From: Vanessa cardui
Taxonomy: Eukaryota; Arthropoda; Insecta; Lepidoptera; Nymphalidae
Assembly (NCBI RefSeq): GCF_905220365.1
Contig: NC_061136.1
Location: 14,239,702 to 14,303,701 of the forward strand
Direction: 5' to 3'
DNA: 64,000 nt
Positions 11,404 to 24,600 of this stretch are shown here, piece after piece. Within the stretch, counting starts at the first letter, position 1; each line of letters begins with the position of its first letter. Below the pieces are notes generated by a model. That model was not told the DNA's origin and ran no database searches. It saw only the letters and a list, made by a program, of their open reading frames with translations. The translations under genes and the position numbers were made by a program.

Positions 11404-14400
11404 GGACATCGCTTGTGTTGATAGCAGTCGGGTTCATATTACTAGTCATAGCTACAGTGTCGGTGTTTTGGGATACTCAATACCAAATCATCATCTTTGT
11501 AAGAATTTCTATTCCATTTTCATTTCATCAATTTCTATTTGTTGAACAACAAAAACATCATATTTATTGCTTTAGATAACGAGAATAGCAGTGGGATCTA
11601 AGTACTATGAAATCTTTGCTCGAGAAAATGCGGGTACTTTCTTAGAAATCTACGTGTTTAATGTAACCAATGCTGAAGCGTTCCTCTCCGGCGAAGATCA
11701 CAAGCTGCGGATCGAAGAAGTTGGCCCTTTTACTTATCAGTGAGTACAATTTTATGAAATTATTGGCAAAGTTTTGTCGACAGGTATTCTCACGTAACTA
11801 TAAAATGAAGCAAAATATAGTGGTACTGAAACTCCAGGAATGGATAACAATGTAATACAATTGCCTGTACCATAGCGTACCTCTGCCAACTATCGATTTA
11901 CACTATTTCTAGGAAAAAACCTAGTCATATTTTAATATTCCATAAATCAAACCCATAGTGATATAATCACTGCACTTAAGAAAGATTACAACGGAAACAA
12001 AATGGGATGTCTGTGAGTCCACTGACTAACACAAAGATTATACACATTTCCACAATACTAAACTTACTTTGGTTTCAAGTATCACCTTTAAATTACATTT
12101 ACTACAGAGAATACCGAAAGAATGAGAAGTTCGAGATCGACGAAGAAGCTGGTGTGATGCGATACATACCTCGTACCAGGGCAGCGTTCCGACACGAGCA
12201 ATCCATTGACGACCCAGCATGCATTAATATCACAGTCCCCAACCCTGCAATGTTGGTAAGTACAGACTTTTAACAATGTCTGCAACGAGCTCAAATTGGC
12301 AAATAATTTTATGCTGAAACAATAGACAAAAAATAATACTTAATTAATGTTGTCTTAAATTTTCGCGATTATTACACATTTAAATAAAACTAGTTATAAC
12401 GGATTTTAATCGCGTATATTAATTATTTTGGACATCCCGACGTTTCGAGCACTTTACAGCGTTCGTGGTCACGGGTAGTCTACCCGGGATGTCCAAAATA
12501 ATATACGCGATTAAAATCCGTTATAACTAGTTTTATTTAATACTTAATTAGATGAATATAAAACAACAATAGCTAGGAATATATACAATTATGATTTAAC
12601 CGTATGGTAACTCTTATTTCAATAAAAGATCACAGATTTTGGACCACGATCCACAGGGTAACAAAACATAATGAAAAAAAGGCTCGTTATTTATGTTGGC
12701 CACGAACAGCTCTCCTAGTCTGTAATTTTATCATGATATCATTGTCACTGTGTTAACCGTTTGGCAAAGTTTACAACTTAAGTAACAATCTCCAGAGATT
12801 GTGATCAAGATGTAAAATAGTTATTACAATCAATGTAAACAAGGTATCTTATCGTTTTTATATGATCTTTAGCTTTACTTACGTATATTAGTGGTATATT
12901 GAAAATTGCATAGGGTTTTTTTTATAATACGTAGAAGATTTATGTACATGTATTATTCACCAAATAATTAAGTCGTTTTTTCAGGCAATATCTTCAATGG
13001 TCAGCTCTTACCCCTACTGGACCAAATACGCTTTCACTATGCTGACGAACCGTCTGAAATCAAAGCCCATCATAAACATCGACGTCCACAGCCTCCTATG
13101 GGGCTTCGACGAGCCCTTGATAGCCTTATCTAACACTCTGATGCCGGGCTGGATTACTTTCAGCAAAATGGGCATTATGGATCGAGTAAAGTACCATTTG
13201 TTTACTTATTACTTTTTGCTTTATTTAAATAATATATTTATTAGGTCAAGTCATTGATACATTTCATGTGAACATTAGAACTTAGCTGATGGTCTATAAA
13301 CGCCGTCGGCATCGCAGGTTAGGACATAGCATATTCCATAACCACTTTTCAAGTTAATGTTTAGTGAAGGAGAATGTTTCTGCTAATATATTTATGTATC
13401 AGATAATGAGTTTAACATATTATACGGCGTTTTTAGACTTACACTTCTTACTTCAACATCAGCGAAATGACCTATTTATGTGGACGACACAAATGTTTAT
13501 GTCATCAAAATATAACTATACAAAAATATTTTCTTTTGTAGTTGTACGATCAATCGTCTACCCCTGTGTTAGAGGTGAGTTCAGCAAATCTGGACAAGTT
13601 CCAGGTGAAGAAGTCCGATGGCTACGCTGGTTTGAAGGTGTGGAATTACGGTGACGTAAGCAAGCGGTAACGTTATAAAATAATTACATTTTACTTGGCA
13701 TTATTGACCTTTTAAGGTTCATACCAATACATTACATATTTGCCTATAGTTTTTAATAAATATTTCCAGGACCCGTTGCAACACTTTTGTAGATACGTAT
13801 GAAGGGTACGCATATGCACCAAGAATGGCCCGCAACCACACGATCAGACTGTACCGGAGTACATTCTGCAGGATGTTTGACCTCAGCTACATCGGCGTCA
13901 CCAGCACGGAGGTCTCATCTGAAGCCTTTGTCTATCAAATCAGTAATAACAGTTACGCTCTCAATACTAATACGGAATGTCTTTGTGGACAAATAAATGA
14001 ATGCATTGAAGGGATATCTGATATATCGCCGTGTCTCTTTGGTAACATTTTACCTTCAATATACTTATAATTTCTGACGTTTCGTATGTAGTGACCCAAT
14101 GTCTTTATTTACAGGTCTAACTATCGCTTTGTCTAATGCCCACTTCTTGTATGCGAATCCCAAATTATATGATCGAATTGAGGGCATCCGGCCTGATGAG
14201 ATGGAACATGGAAGTGAATTTGTAATAGAACCGGTGAGTGACTTTAAATCAAGGATCTATTCTCATTGCTCTGGATCATATTAACCCTTATGGTTCTGAT
14301 ACTTATATCAACTATATTATGACATATGACTTTTTTCATTACACCTTAGTTCCTAATGGTGATGGCTCTTTAGCGGTGTAAGGAATGGTTGATATTTCTT

Positions 14401-15227
14401 ACAGAATCAATATCTATAAACAACAGAGACCACTTACTTGCGATTGTTTGTTTTCAGAAAGTGGGAGCGGTTATTAGTGGGAGATTCACTATTCAAGTAA
14501 ATGTAATCGTCAATGATGTCGATTTCTACTCTCAAGTTAAACCATTTTCAAAGATGGTCGTGCCCCTCGCTTACTTTAAAATTGTAAGATTATTTAATTA
14601 CCATAGCAGATATTTTTATCTGTCTGATGATTTCATATTTCTAAAGAACCATGAGTTAATGTTAGGCATACATTCCACTGCTAATTCAATGCCATGACAA
14701 TTTTGCTTACAGTAGAATTCGTTAGCCTACATTGGCAAACGAACAAAATATCAAATATCTTTTAACTAAGAGTTAAATTGCTGAGAGTAGGACCTTCTCA
14801 GCACCTTACATTTGTGATCGATCATAGTTCCTTTATCTTGGCATCTTGAATCTCATAAATAAATGACTCATCGTTGGATTTAATTGTAACATCTTTTCTT
14901 ATAAAATATGTTGTCAAAATTATCTTGTTATATCACATTTCTTATTCATTTCAGATACAGCCCGAGTTATCAGAAAAAGATAAAACATATATAAAAATAT
15001 CTAGCTTTTATTTACCGTATATAGTTCATGGCATGGAAGCGCTATTATTCATAATAGGCTTGACAATATTGGTATACGGTCTTCATCAGATGTACCAAAA
15101 GTGGCGTTGTTATAGTGTCCAAGTAAATAATGAGATACGTCATGATAATCTTCAGGTAGAAACACCGTTGATGGACGAGAAATATCCTATTTCTGAATTA
15201 AAGACTGAGAGACAGTTGAAGATTTAG
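11404..15227 (+). CDS. CD36-family scavenger receptor class B-like protein, copy 1 (first exon not found)
   Basis: Exons: 11404-11498, 11576-11739, 12108-12255, 12985-13185, 13542-13666, 13770-14041, 14115-14233, 14458-14583, 14955-15227. All have GT-AG borders and compatible phases and encode about 507 codons. The first exon shown holds the N-terminal membrane anchor (LVLIAVGFILLVIATVSV); the last holds the C-terminal one (ALLFIIGLTILVYG) and a cytoplasmic tail. Between them lie CD36 landmarks such as YVFNVTNAEAFLSG, EEVGPFTYQ, a six-cysteine set (RTRC, TFC, ECLC, NEC, SPC) spaced as in CD36 proteins, and several N-glycosylation sequons. The family binds or transports lipids, lipoproteins or carotenoids at the cell surface; the ligand here is unknown. 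The 5' exon is missing because it requires an upstream exon ending in phase 1. The C-terminal tail is about 21 residues longer than in copy 2. An AATAAA lies at 15591-15596. Confidence 0.9.
12381..12540. repeat. Palindromic MITE-like repeat in CD36-like intron
   Basis: Arms of about 58 bp (12381-12439 and 12483-12540) are inverted copies containing TAGTTATAACGGATTTTAAT. The centre reads ACGTTTCGAGCACTTTACAG. It lies inside the intron 12256-12984 and does not touch its splice sites. Confidence 0.7.
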
Positions 15228-16044
15228 TTTATATTATAATGAGATATAATTTTCCAAAGTGATATTACCCACCTAGACGGGTTTTGCACGAAGCCCTCCG
15301 TACGTGATGTGTTGACATCTTGGAACTGGTCTGGACTTGTTGGAAGATATCCGGACTAGTATAACTGTGATAGTCAAAGGAGGAGGCAACTTTAGCCGAT
15401 CTGAAACTCTGACTAACTTCAGCAAACGCACCGGTTGAAAAAAGAATGTTGGATATATAAATACTTTTTTTTTTATTTTTGTTTACAAGTCACGTGACTT
15501 TTTATGAAATTGTTTTTTTAATTATTTAGATTTTATAATTTACGTTTTATAAGGTTTGTTTTGTAAAGTTTAAAATTGTCTAAAATAAGAAATAAATATA
15601 TGAAAATTATAAATTAGCGAAACAATGTGTCCAAATAAGCAATTATAAGTCCAGTTTAATTGTCATGATAAACAAAAAGTTAATCTGTAATGTTAGGATG
15701 TTATTAAAAATAGGCTTACAAAATTAATGCATTGATAGTCTTTGAAACTTAAAAGTGAAACGACCTTTTTAATTTATCATCATCATCATCACATCACCTT
15801 AATTACTTAACAGCTCACCAATGTTAGTATCATGTATCACAAATGTACCATTTATTTCATCACTTTATACAAGTACACGTACTCCTTTATCCTTACAAAG
15901 TACAACGCGCCTTATTTGAAATCATTTTTTTAAGTTCTCTGTTCCACGAACGAATTCAAGATCACCACTGCTAATCTTGTTTTATTATCTCATACGCAAA
16001 ACACTATGAGTGTATCCTTCACCTACACTTCACTAGTTAAGAAA
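15228..16044. other. Spacer between convergent genes
   Basis: This holds the 3' untranslated region of the + strand CD36-like gene and, from the other side, that of the - strand secreted-protein gene. AT-rich, no further exon seen. Confidence 0.5.
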
Positions 16045-16582
16045 CTAATAAGAATCTGAGCTGCTTGTATCCGTGTATTCCAATGTTGATTCCGACGAGT
16101 CCTGTTCTGGAATCAAAATAGCGACTGGCGGTGAACCTATAACCGGAGGCATTGGCACTGGCATGGCATAAACAAAATTTGTATCACTCGGCATGGGATC
16201 CGGTGTATCCTTTGCACTTTTACATCTGCATTTCTGATGGCATAATGAGCAGTATGAAAAAAATGCTGGAGTACAAGATGGCAGACACACGCAAGGTGGA
16301 CATGGTGGATTTCGGAGTGTGGTCGATGTTACTTTTGTTGGCTCTGGCACCAATATTGGCATCGGGGCTGGTACTATGTAATACGGTATTGGATATATCG
16401 GTGGCCCAAATATTGACAGTGCGTATTGCAGATTAACTTGTTTCAGTATTTCAGATAACAACATAGACAGGATCCAAATGTTTTTAACGTTCTGAAATAT
16501 CAAAATATAAACAAACTAAATATTTGATCAAATGTTTTATTATTTTAAAGAAATTAAAAATAAAATAGCTCACATATGTCAT
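16045..16582 (-). CDS. Secreted Pro-rich protein with eight-cysteine cluster
   Basis: Two exons on the minus strand: 16574-16582 (ATG ACA TAT) and 16045-16491, joined at phase 0 (donor GTGAGC, acceptor TTTCAG), giving 151 residues. The upstream micro-exon supplies the start; the in-frame ATG within the intron is not used. Residues 1-27 look like a signal peptide ending in LQYA. Next come a Pro-rich stretch (FGPPIYPIPYY), eight Cys in residues 67-93 (CxxCxC...C...CxxCxxxCxC), a second Pro/Met stretch and an acidic Ser/Thr/Tyr tail (EYTDTSSSDSY). The signal peptide is nearly the same as in the gene at 29862-30959, while the mature parts differ. Predicted extracellular; function unknown, family not recognised. 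Confidence 0.75.
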
Positions 16583-16900
16583 GGTCGAGATGATGACTAT
16601 TATTGTATTGTATAGTGTATTTATTTATTTGCATTATATTACTTGAGCATTTGAAGTGCAAGCTACAGTTTTATTGAAATAAAGAGAAACGCATTATAGT
16701 TGGGCAATGTTTATTTCAATTTATTTACATTTTTATGGATCGCTTCGCCACTTTTTCAGTATAAAATCATATTGTATGTTATTTTTATAATAAATATTTA
16801 TTAGTAACAATAATTCTATAACACGTAATATGTATGTAGAATGCAAATATTTTTGTTTTAATAAACATATTAATTAAAATTTGTTGAACTAGCTTTTTTT
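16583..16900. other. Upstream region of the secreted-protein gene
   Basis: AT-rich DNA, presumably the promoter of the minus-strand gene ending at 16582. No definite core-promoter motif can be assigned. Confidence 0.35.
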
Positions 16901-17183
16901 ATGATATAGGTTGGCGGACGAGCATATGGGCCACCTGATGGTAAGTGGTCACCATCGCCCATAGACAATGACGCTGTAAGAAATATTAACTATTCCTTAC
17001 ATCGTCAATGTGCCACCAACATTGGGAACTAAGATGTTATGTCCCTTGTGCCTGTAGTTACACTGGCTCACTCACCCTTCAGACCGGAACACAACAATAC
17101 TGAGTACTGTTATTTGGCGGTAGAATAACTGATGAGTGGGTGGTACCTACCCAGACGGGCTTGCACAAAGCCCTACCACCAAG
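16901..17183 (+). mobile_element. 280-bp interspersed repeat (family B)
   Basis: A good copy from GGTTGGCGGACGAGCATATG to CACAAAGCCCTACCACCAAG. Other copies lie at 20880-21115 (-, old), 21146-21420 (-), 39545-39790 (+, old), 49799-50033 (+), 56490-56767 (-), 58721-58910 (+, old) and 58931-59212 (+). It is non-autonomous, SINE-like, and without protein. Confidence 0.75.
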
Positions 17184-18022
17184 TAAGCTAGCTACTTACA
17201 TGTTTAAATTCTACGATTATGTTTTAATTTATTTTATTTGTAATAAAAAATTAAAAAAAAATTAAATAGTAGAGAATATTACTTAAGTGGATTAAGCGTT
17301 TATTAAGTTTACTTTACCAAATATGCACCAATCGTGTTAAGTCTAAATTAGTGAGTGCCTCATGAAAAATAAAGGCAATATCACATAATTATATAGAAAT
17401 ATTATTGCTATTATTATTTTAATGTGTATCAATCGAAAGATTAGTAGAAGATTTTTCGTTGTTGTCGTTGTCGTATTTAAATATTTGTTGAAAAATAATA
17501 CAATTAATTATGAGTTTTTTGGTAAAAACTGAGACAGTATTTTTAGTACTTAATTATTTTTGAGAAATACTAATCATAATTTTGATGTATCTGTTATAAT
17601 GTTGGCAGATATTTTCTTTAAAGCGCCTGGATCTACGTATCTATACTTCAAAAATATGAAAATTTTACATAGACTATATCCAGAGTAAAAATATAAAATA
17701 AAATAGCAATATGAGATAATGATAATATTATCATTTGGATCAGTAGATTTAGCGTTGGTTCACTCCTTGCCTTACTTTATATTTCAAATAAAAAACATAC
17801 AAATATAATATTACGACAAAGTTTCGCGTTCATGCTCAAATCCTGAGAATTTTTTTACTGTAATTGATCCCGCTTTCGGTTTTTCTAAAACCTACCCTTC
17901 CGAATACCATTGCAAGTTACAGACACAAGTTACATATGTAGTTCACATAGTTTACAGAACACTTATTTCAAAGCAACTGACTTCTTATAAGTTAAGTTTT
18001 GTTGATTATTGTTTATCCCACT
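17184..18022. other. AT-rich intergenic DNA
   Basis: No gene or defined repeat recognised. Confidence 0.4.
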
Positions 18023-18406
18023 TTTAACCTTGAACTAGTGTGCAAGGCTTCAAAAATATGTTTAGACTCATTTGAGTGTTCCCCTCCACGGAAATCTTTA
18101 GTAAAAGGCGAAAGATTTATACGTTTTGAAGGGAAACCAGAGTAACGTCTCACTCGAAACGCGAGGAGGTGATTCAATGCGCGAAAATCAAGCCATCGCG
18201 ATGTAGAAACTCGACATTACGGAACAGCGCCATCTAGTGACGCATTCTGTAAATAAACTTTTTTTCCAGACTACGTCAATGATGCGATGGAAGCATCTGG
18301 CTATTTGCGAATTAAATAGAGTCAAAGAAGATGTTATTCATTCTAGTAGATTCTATAAGGACTTACTTCTTCATTCTCGAAGAAAGCTGAAATGCTTGAG
18401 GAGGAT
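18023..18406 (+). repeat. 384-bp two-copy block, copy 2
   Basis: Direct repeat of 332-715. It lies about 3.3 kb upstream of the second CD36-like gene, whereas copy 1 lies about 11 kb upstream of the first. It contains the same CTCF-core-like motif at 18228-18242. Homology stops after GAGGAGGAT and the flanks on both sides are unrelated to copy 1. Confidence 0.75.
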
Positions 18407-20879
18407 GCTTCCTGACTACTCTAATAATGACATCTACGATCATACTATATAAAATTCATATAAATAAAATTGAGAATGTCTTCTGACTTGTCACTGAAAA
18501 TAATTACCTCTTTATAAAGTAATAATAAGGTTTACGAATTACCACAATTTAAATCAAAACTATCGAACCATTTTTTATTTAAGACTAAAAATGCTGCTAC
18601 CTAAAAATTTGACTATGTACCTAATCTGCAATTTATATAAAATATTAAGCAAGCTTGAATCCCAAGGAAGAACATGCAATCTCTAAAACTCGAGACTACG
18701 ATACTCGTATGCGGTCGACACCAGTAATGTATCATTTGAATAATTGTTTTCTTTTTTATTGTAATTTATATAAATCTGATTCCACACGGCCATGCAGCCT
18801 TGATAGACTGAACAAGTAAAAATATGATAAACTTATCAACGTAATATGATATTAATAACAAATTAAATCTTTTTAAAATTTGCCGCAAGGCGAAGACCTC
18901 TTGACATGATGACAAACAAAATTTTGTTATTGTGAAGTAATTCCCTTAAAAATCTAAATCAAATACAATTATTATTTAAATATTTTTTTTTCTTCTGAGA
19001 CTTCTTAGTCTTCTAAGATTTCTTCTAAGACTTCTTGTCACCCGAGAGTCACACATATCGAGTGCGTGTGGGACTCGTGCACTGAGGATTCAGCAACATC
19101 ACACAGTACTGGAATATATATCATGTTATTTAAAAAAAAAATATCGGTTTTCCATAATAATGAATTCTTGCCACATTCCATAATTAATTTTTTTACTTTG
19201 CCTTTGATATTTATATAGATGTCACAAAAGGCCGTATCATTAGATTGAGTAAGTTTACCTCTGAGAGGTTTTAATTTTTCATGGCTCTAAGAAACTCCTG
19301 GCCTCAGTATTTAGTTTTAATTTCAAATGTACAGATGGGCAACAAATAAATATTGTATATTTTAAGAATGTTAGAGCAATTATTGTGTTTATAATCTAAT
19401 TCGTGTATGATGTATGTAATTCGATCAAAGGCGTCAGATTTATGATAATACAATAGATTTTTATGATTCATTTCCTGCATAGTATGTCTCTAAGGAAACC
19501 ACATCCGCATCGAGTTAAACGCCAGCAACACATCTGCAAGCTCGGTGGTGTTGTAGAGCTCTGGCGGAAGTATTCACATTCTACAAGATGAGTCTACAAG
19601 TAAAATATGAAAGGTGCCACTTTTGTCAAAAAGCAAGACCGCCTCTCGATCTAGACAACCACGGACTTACAACAGGTTGTTCAAATTACCTGATAGAGTA
19701 CCTGTATAGAGTGTATAAAATAAAAGATGATACTACAAATCCAACGTGTCACAGCTTAACATCATTCAATTGTTCTAAATTGAATTAGATTGTTTACTCA
19801 CTAGTTTTTGAATGTATATTTATCTGGAGTCAGTAACCTTAACCGGTGAACTTGAGATAGGATTACTACGACTGAGATAACGCAGCACGATCATTAATGA
19901 AATAATCGATTCAAAATATATAACGCGAGTAATCGAGATTGCATTGTCCCGAGTCGGTGTCTTATTTATCGAGTGCGGTGGTCTAGTGGCTGGCTTACGA
20001 GATCCCAGGGTACTGGAGTCGATACCCGTGAAACTTGTTATATTTACAAGAACATCATTGTGTATCTCTTATAGACTTGTTTAATATTCAATCGCGTTTT
20101 GATATTTTCAATAAAGTTATTTTTCATTTTCAAACAGTTAAATCAAGAGAGCGTACGTTATAACAAATAATTTTCTGATAGTTGTGTTTTAATTTTCAGA
20201 CAATTTATGTGTGTTTATATCAGTGATATAGTCTAGTTTAATTGTTTTTTTGACTAAAATTGGTAAGTCATTTTAAAATTGCAAAATTTAATAGAATTAG
20301 TAAATATTATATTTATTAGTTTCAAAAATATTTCTGTCCTAGATCTTATCATTTTACATATATGTATGTATGTATATTCTAATCATTGATACATTAATTT
20401 AATTATGACAGATAACAACTATGTTTTAAACACAATGTTATAAATTGCATTTGTTGCTATCGTATTTATTGTAATTATTAGCAAAGACTATTATATATCT
20501 TTCTTTAGCTTCTAGTAGCTTCACTTAATTGTTAAATGAGGATTCAAAAGTGCTTGTAAAACTCTACTTGAATAAAGTTTATTTTGATTTTCGATATTTT
20601 GGGATCAAGTTTGTTTTGTTCAATTACCCAATGGACTCCTATGTTTCAACAGTCAGTGGATGTTCAAAGTTTAAGCCAAAGGTTTGATTGCAAATATATT
20701 TGTTTATCAGTGTATTTTCTATCACACATAACACATTTATTTTATAGTAGAGACAACTTTTTTACACATACACCACTTTTGAATTGTTAATTTACACTTT
20801 TCAGGTTTCTTCGCAGGTAGTGTTGTATGTGTCACACACATACTCATCAAAAATGAAGTGCAAGACTAATGAAACCACA
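18407..20879. other. Intergenic DNA with short repeat remnants
   Basis: Mostly AT-rich DNA. A tRNA-like SINE head lies at about 19974-20050 and a LINE-tail fragment at 20505-20592. A 66-residue frame at 19588-19788 with a CHFC motif is not supported by splice sites or a recognisable family. Confidence 0.4.
19974..20050 (+). mobile_element. tRNA-like SINE head
   Basis: The sequence GCGGTGGTCTAGTGGCTGGC followed by GGAGTCGATACCCG resembles the A and B boxes of a tRNA-type RNA polymerase III promoter. It does not fold into a complete tRNA, so a SINE fragment is more likely than a tRNA gene. Confidence 0.45.
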
Positions 20880-21420
20880 AACCGGAACTCGAGTAAGTCC
20901 GGGCTGGAGATGAGGTCGATTACTTGGTAACACTACTCTCTCATCAGACATTGTACCACCTAGATACGCGAGTGTACCAGGCAGAAGGGACATAACGTCT
21001 TAGTATAATTCCTAACGTTGGAGGCGCATTGGTAATTAGAGGAATGTCTAATAAATCATACCCTCTGTATGGGCGGTGGTGACCACTTAACATTAGCCGG
21101 CTCATTTAAAATGCAATATTAATTTGCGTCAGTAGTAGGAGAGTACTTGGTGGTAGGGCTTTGTGCCCGTCTGGTTAGGTACAACCCACTCATCAGTTAT
21201 TCTACCGCCAAATAACAGTACTATTGTTGTGTTCCGGTTTGAAGGGTGAGTGAGCCAGTGTTACTACAGACACGAGGGACATAACATCTTAGTTCTCAAG
21301 GTTGGTGGCACATTGACGATGTAAGAAATAGTTAATATTTCTTACAGCGTCATTGTCTATGGGTGATGGTGACCACTTGCCATCAGGTGGCCGCTATGCT
21401 CGTCCGCCAACCTAAACCAT
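20880..21420 (-). mobile_element. Two neighbouring family B repeats
   Basis: A younger minus-strand copy at 21146-21420 and an older, diverged one at 20880-21115 lie next to each other just upstream of the second CD36-like gene. Confidence 0.65.
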
Positions 21421-21680
21421 AGAAAAAAAAGTGGTCTTGGGCGTAGATATAGATGGAAATAGAGGTAGAGATAAATTATAGATTGATTCTGTGAAAGAAG
21501 ATATGATTAGAAATGAGAAGAAATGTTACTTGTGAGATAACGTCCGATAGAGAATTATCATAGGAGAAGACATGCTGCGCCGACCCCAAATAAAATTGAA
21601 TTACGGGCAGGATGATGAGTAGGAATGTAAAAAGAGTAACCGTGTACGATAGTTTGTCAGTAGTCAACTGTGGTCCGAAA

Positions 21681-24600
21681 ATGCGTTGTGTTGGACAATT
21701 TACTGGTAACCATGACCCTAAGTTATGTCAGCTTCGTGTACGTGTGTGATATGAGAAATTATTATAGAACCATTATCGTTTTCAGGGACGTTGTTTGTGC
21801 TGATAGCTGTCGGGTTCACATTGATCGTCATATCTACAGTGTCGGTGTTATTGGACCCTCAATACCGAATCATGATATATGTATGTATATAGCCATATGT
21901 ATATTCAACAATATGTCTATATTGTAAGGAAAGATTAAATATTAATAGTATTTTACTGAACTGCATATCTCTTAGATGTCGAGATGGCCCAGTGGTTAGA
22001 ACGCGTGCTTAATTTGTCTTTACAATTCATCTCGTGCTCAACGGTGAAGGAAAATATCGTGAGGAAACCTGCATGTGACAAATTTCATAGAAATTCTGCC
22101 ACATGTGTATTCCACCAACCTGCATTGGAACAGCGTGCTGGAATATGTTCCAAAGGCCTCCTCTCGCAAAGGGAGAGGAGGCCTTTAGCCCAGCAGTAGG
22201 CATTTACAGACTGTTGTTGTTGTATCTCTTAGAGACACGCTGCATATCTATGCACGCATTTACATATATGCGTATTATATCTCTAAAACTACTCGTCAAA
22301 ACTGCAAAGTTTAAGGTCAGTTTTTATTTACACAAATGACTGATATGGTTTTAATAATGTGACAGATTCGTTGACCTGTAACAGTTAACCTTAATTTTTT
22401 TTCCGTGATCACTTTATCATATTAAAATATTTATTCTAAAACAACAAAATTGTCGTTCATTAATAACATAGTACTCCAATTACTTTTACTTTTCTTTAAA
22501 TATTCTATTATTTGGCATTTTCATTTTTCTATTTGTTATATTTTTTGTTAGAATAGTGTTTTTCTATCTTTATCTTATAATATAAATATTATTGTTAATT
22601 TATTAATTACTATTACTGCTTAGAGCTCAGATAACACAGTGCATTATTAAACTCTCATAATCAGATCGGAAGAAACGGTTTATGGCAATGGTGTTTTTTC
22701 GAGGCACGTTACTTTGGCAGGTTACTTTAACTAAATTTAATGTACTAAAAACTCGATAACCTTACATTTGATCAAATTGACCTTTTAATCCTGGGCTAAA
22801 TCAAATCAAATCAAAATAAACTTTATTCAAGTAGGCTTTTACAAGCACTTTTGAATCGTCATTTTACAATTAAATGAAGCTACCACTGGTTCGGAAAGTA
22901 GATTCTACCGAGAAGAACGGGCAAGAAACTCAGTAGTTATTCTTTTTTAACATTTTAAAAATAGAAGGTAATGTTAATTAAATACAATTATTTAAATTAA
23001 TATATCCTGCTTGGAAGTCAACAGTTATTATTAAATAAACTAGACTCAACACACAACCCACAAAACATACAAACCTAGGGTAAAACTTCTATACGGCCTC
23101 TTTAAAACTAGATTGATTAAGGTACATGACCAAGGAAATAATCTTCATTATTATTTTGAAATGTTTATCATTTCAGATGACGAGAATATCAGTGGGTTCC
23201 AAGTTCTACGGTATCTTCACGCGTGAAAACGCGGGGACCCTGTTACAAGTGTACGTGTTTAACGTGACCAACGCCGAAGCGTTCCTCTCAGGGGAGGACC
23301 ACAAGCTGCGGGTGGAGGAAATTGGGCCTTTTACTTACCAGTGAGTTCAGTACCAGTGCGCATGGTACAGGACACTATTTAGACATTGCTGCGTGACTTT
23401 ATTCTAATTTTCTAAGAGTAGCCTAAGTTACTCCTTATTGTCAATGCCAATGAAAGTCGTGTCAAAAAATTGTCAACAAACAGGCATACATACAAAAATT
23501 GTTCCGTGTATAAATGTGAATGAATACGATGCATCTATATCCGTTTAGTAAAAAGCTGTTACTTTAATATTACAAACAGATATTCCAATTTTATAGTCTA
23601 TTTTATACTATATAAAATCTGGTAGTATAATTATAGTTTAGAAGACATCAGATTAAAAAATATAAAATACAAAATAGGTGCAGTTGTAACTTTGTCACTT
23701 TTAGGTACATCAGTCGATTTTTAACATGACTAAAGATAGACCGTCTTTTTAAGTCAAGAGGGCGACGATATACGCTGCTAACTCGTAACTAAAACTACAT
23801 CAACTCAACATAAATACAATACAACATAACCGTTTTTATTGATCCAACCTTTTGATCTACTGCGAATAAAGCTAAATACAAAGCAAAACACTCAATCAAA
23901 TGACGAAAGGATTAATTCAATTCGTAAATATTATGTTTTACATACACCTCTAATCCTTTTCAAATGATGTTAAGGAAAACATGCAGCTTTTTCCACAATA
24001 CGTACAAATGATTGCTTATGAATTCTTCGTTTAATGTTTAAATTTAATGATGTTTATTGCAGAGAATACCAAAAGAACGATGAGTTTGAAGTCGACGAAG
24101 AAACTGGTGTGATGAGGTACATACCGCATACCAGAACTGAGTTCCGACGCGAGCTATCCATAGATGACCCAACACGGGTCAATATAACCGTCCCCAATGC
24201 CGCAATGTTGGTAGGATTCTTCTAAACCAATCGGAATTTACTTTATTTAAGCAGGCGTTTACAAGCACTTTTGAATCGTCATTTAACCAACTATATTAAG
24301 TCAAACTAACTAGACTAACTAGATTGTTTAGTTCATTGGTAGAATTGTTAAAGTTGAAATTGATTAGATTAAGATAATATGTTCAGCATAAACGATGAAA
24401 TGTATGGTTAATATCTCTTACAGTATCTAATTATACAATGTCCAGTTATGATCTGGTTTATTTCTCATACTTTAAAAATATTTATATTTTGTAAATAAAT
24501 AAAAAATATTATTATTATATTTGTATTTCAGGCAATATCATCGATGCTCAGTTCTTACCCATTCTGGACCAAAACCGGGTTCACCGTGCTAGCGGACCGC

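Noticed and set aside
16152..16436. 94-codon + strand frame
   Set aside because: Shadow of the secreted-protein gene on the minus strand, whose signal peptide and splice sites are convincing.
19588..19788. 66-codon frame with a CHFC motif
   Set aside because: No supported splice sites, no second zinc-binding pair that I recognise, no neighbour; possibly a TE remnant.
19974..20050. tRNA gene
   Set aside because: A- and B-box-like parts only; no full cloverleaf can be drawn. SINE head is more likely.
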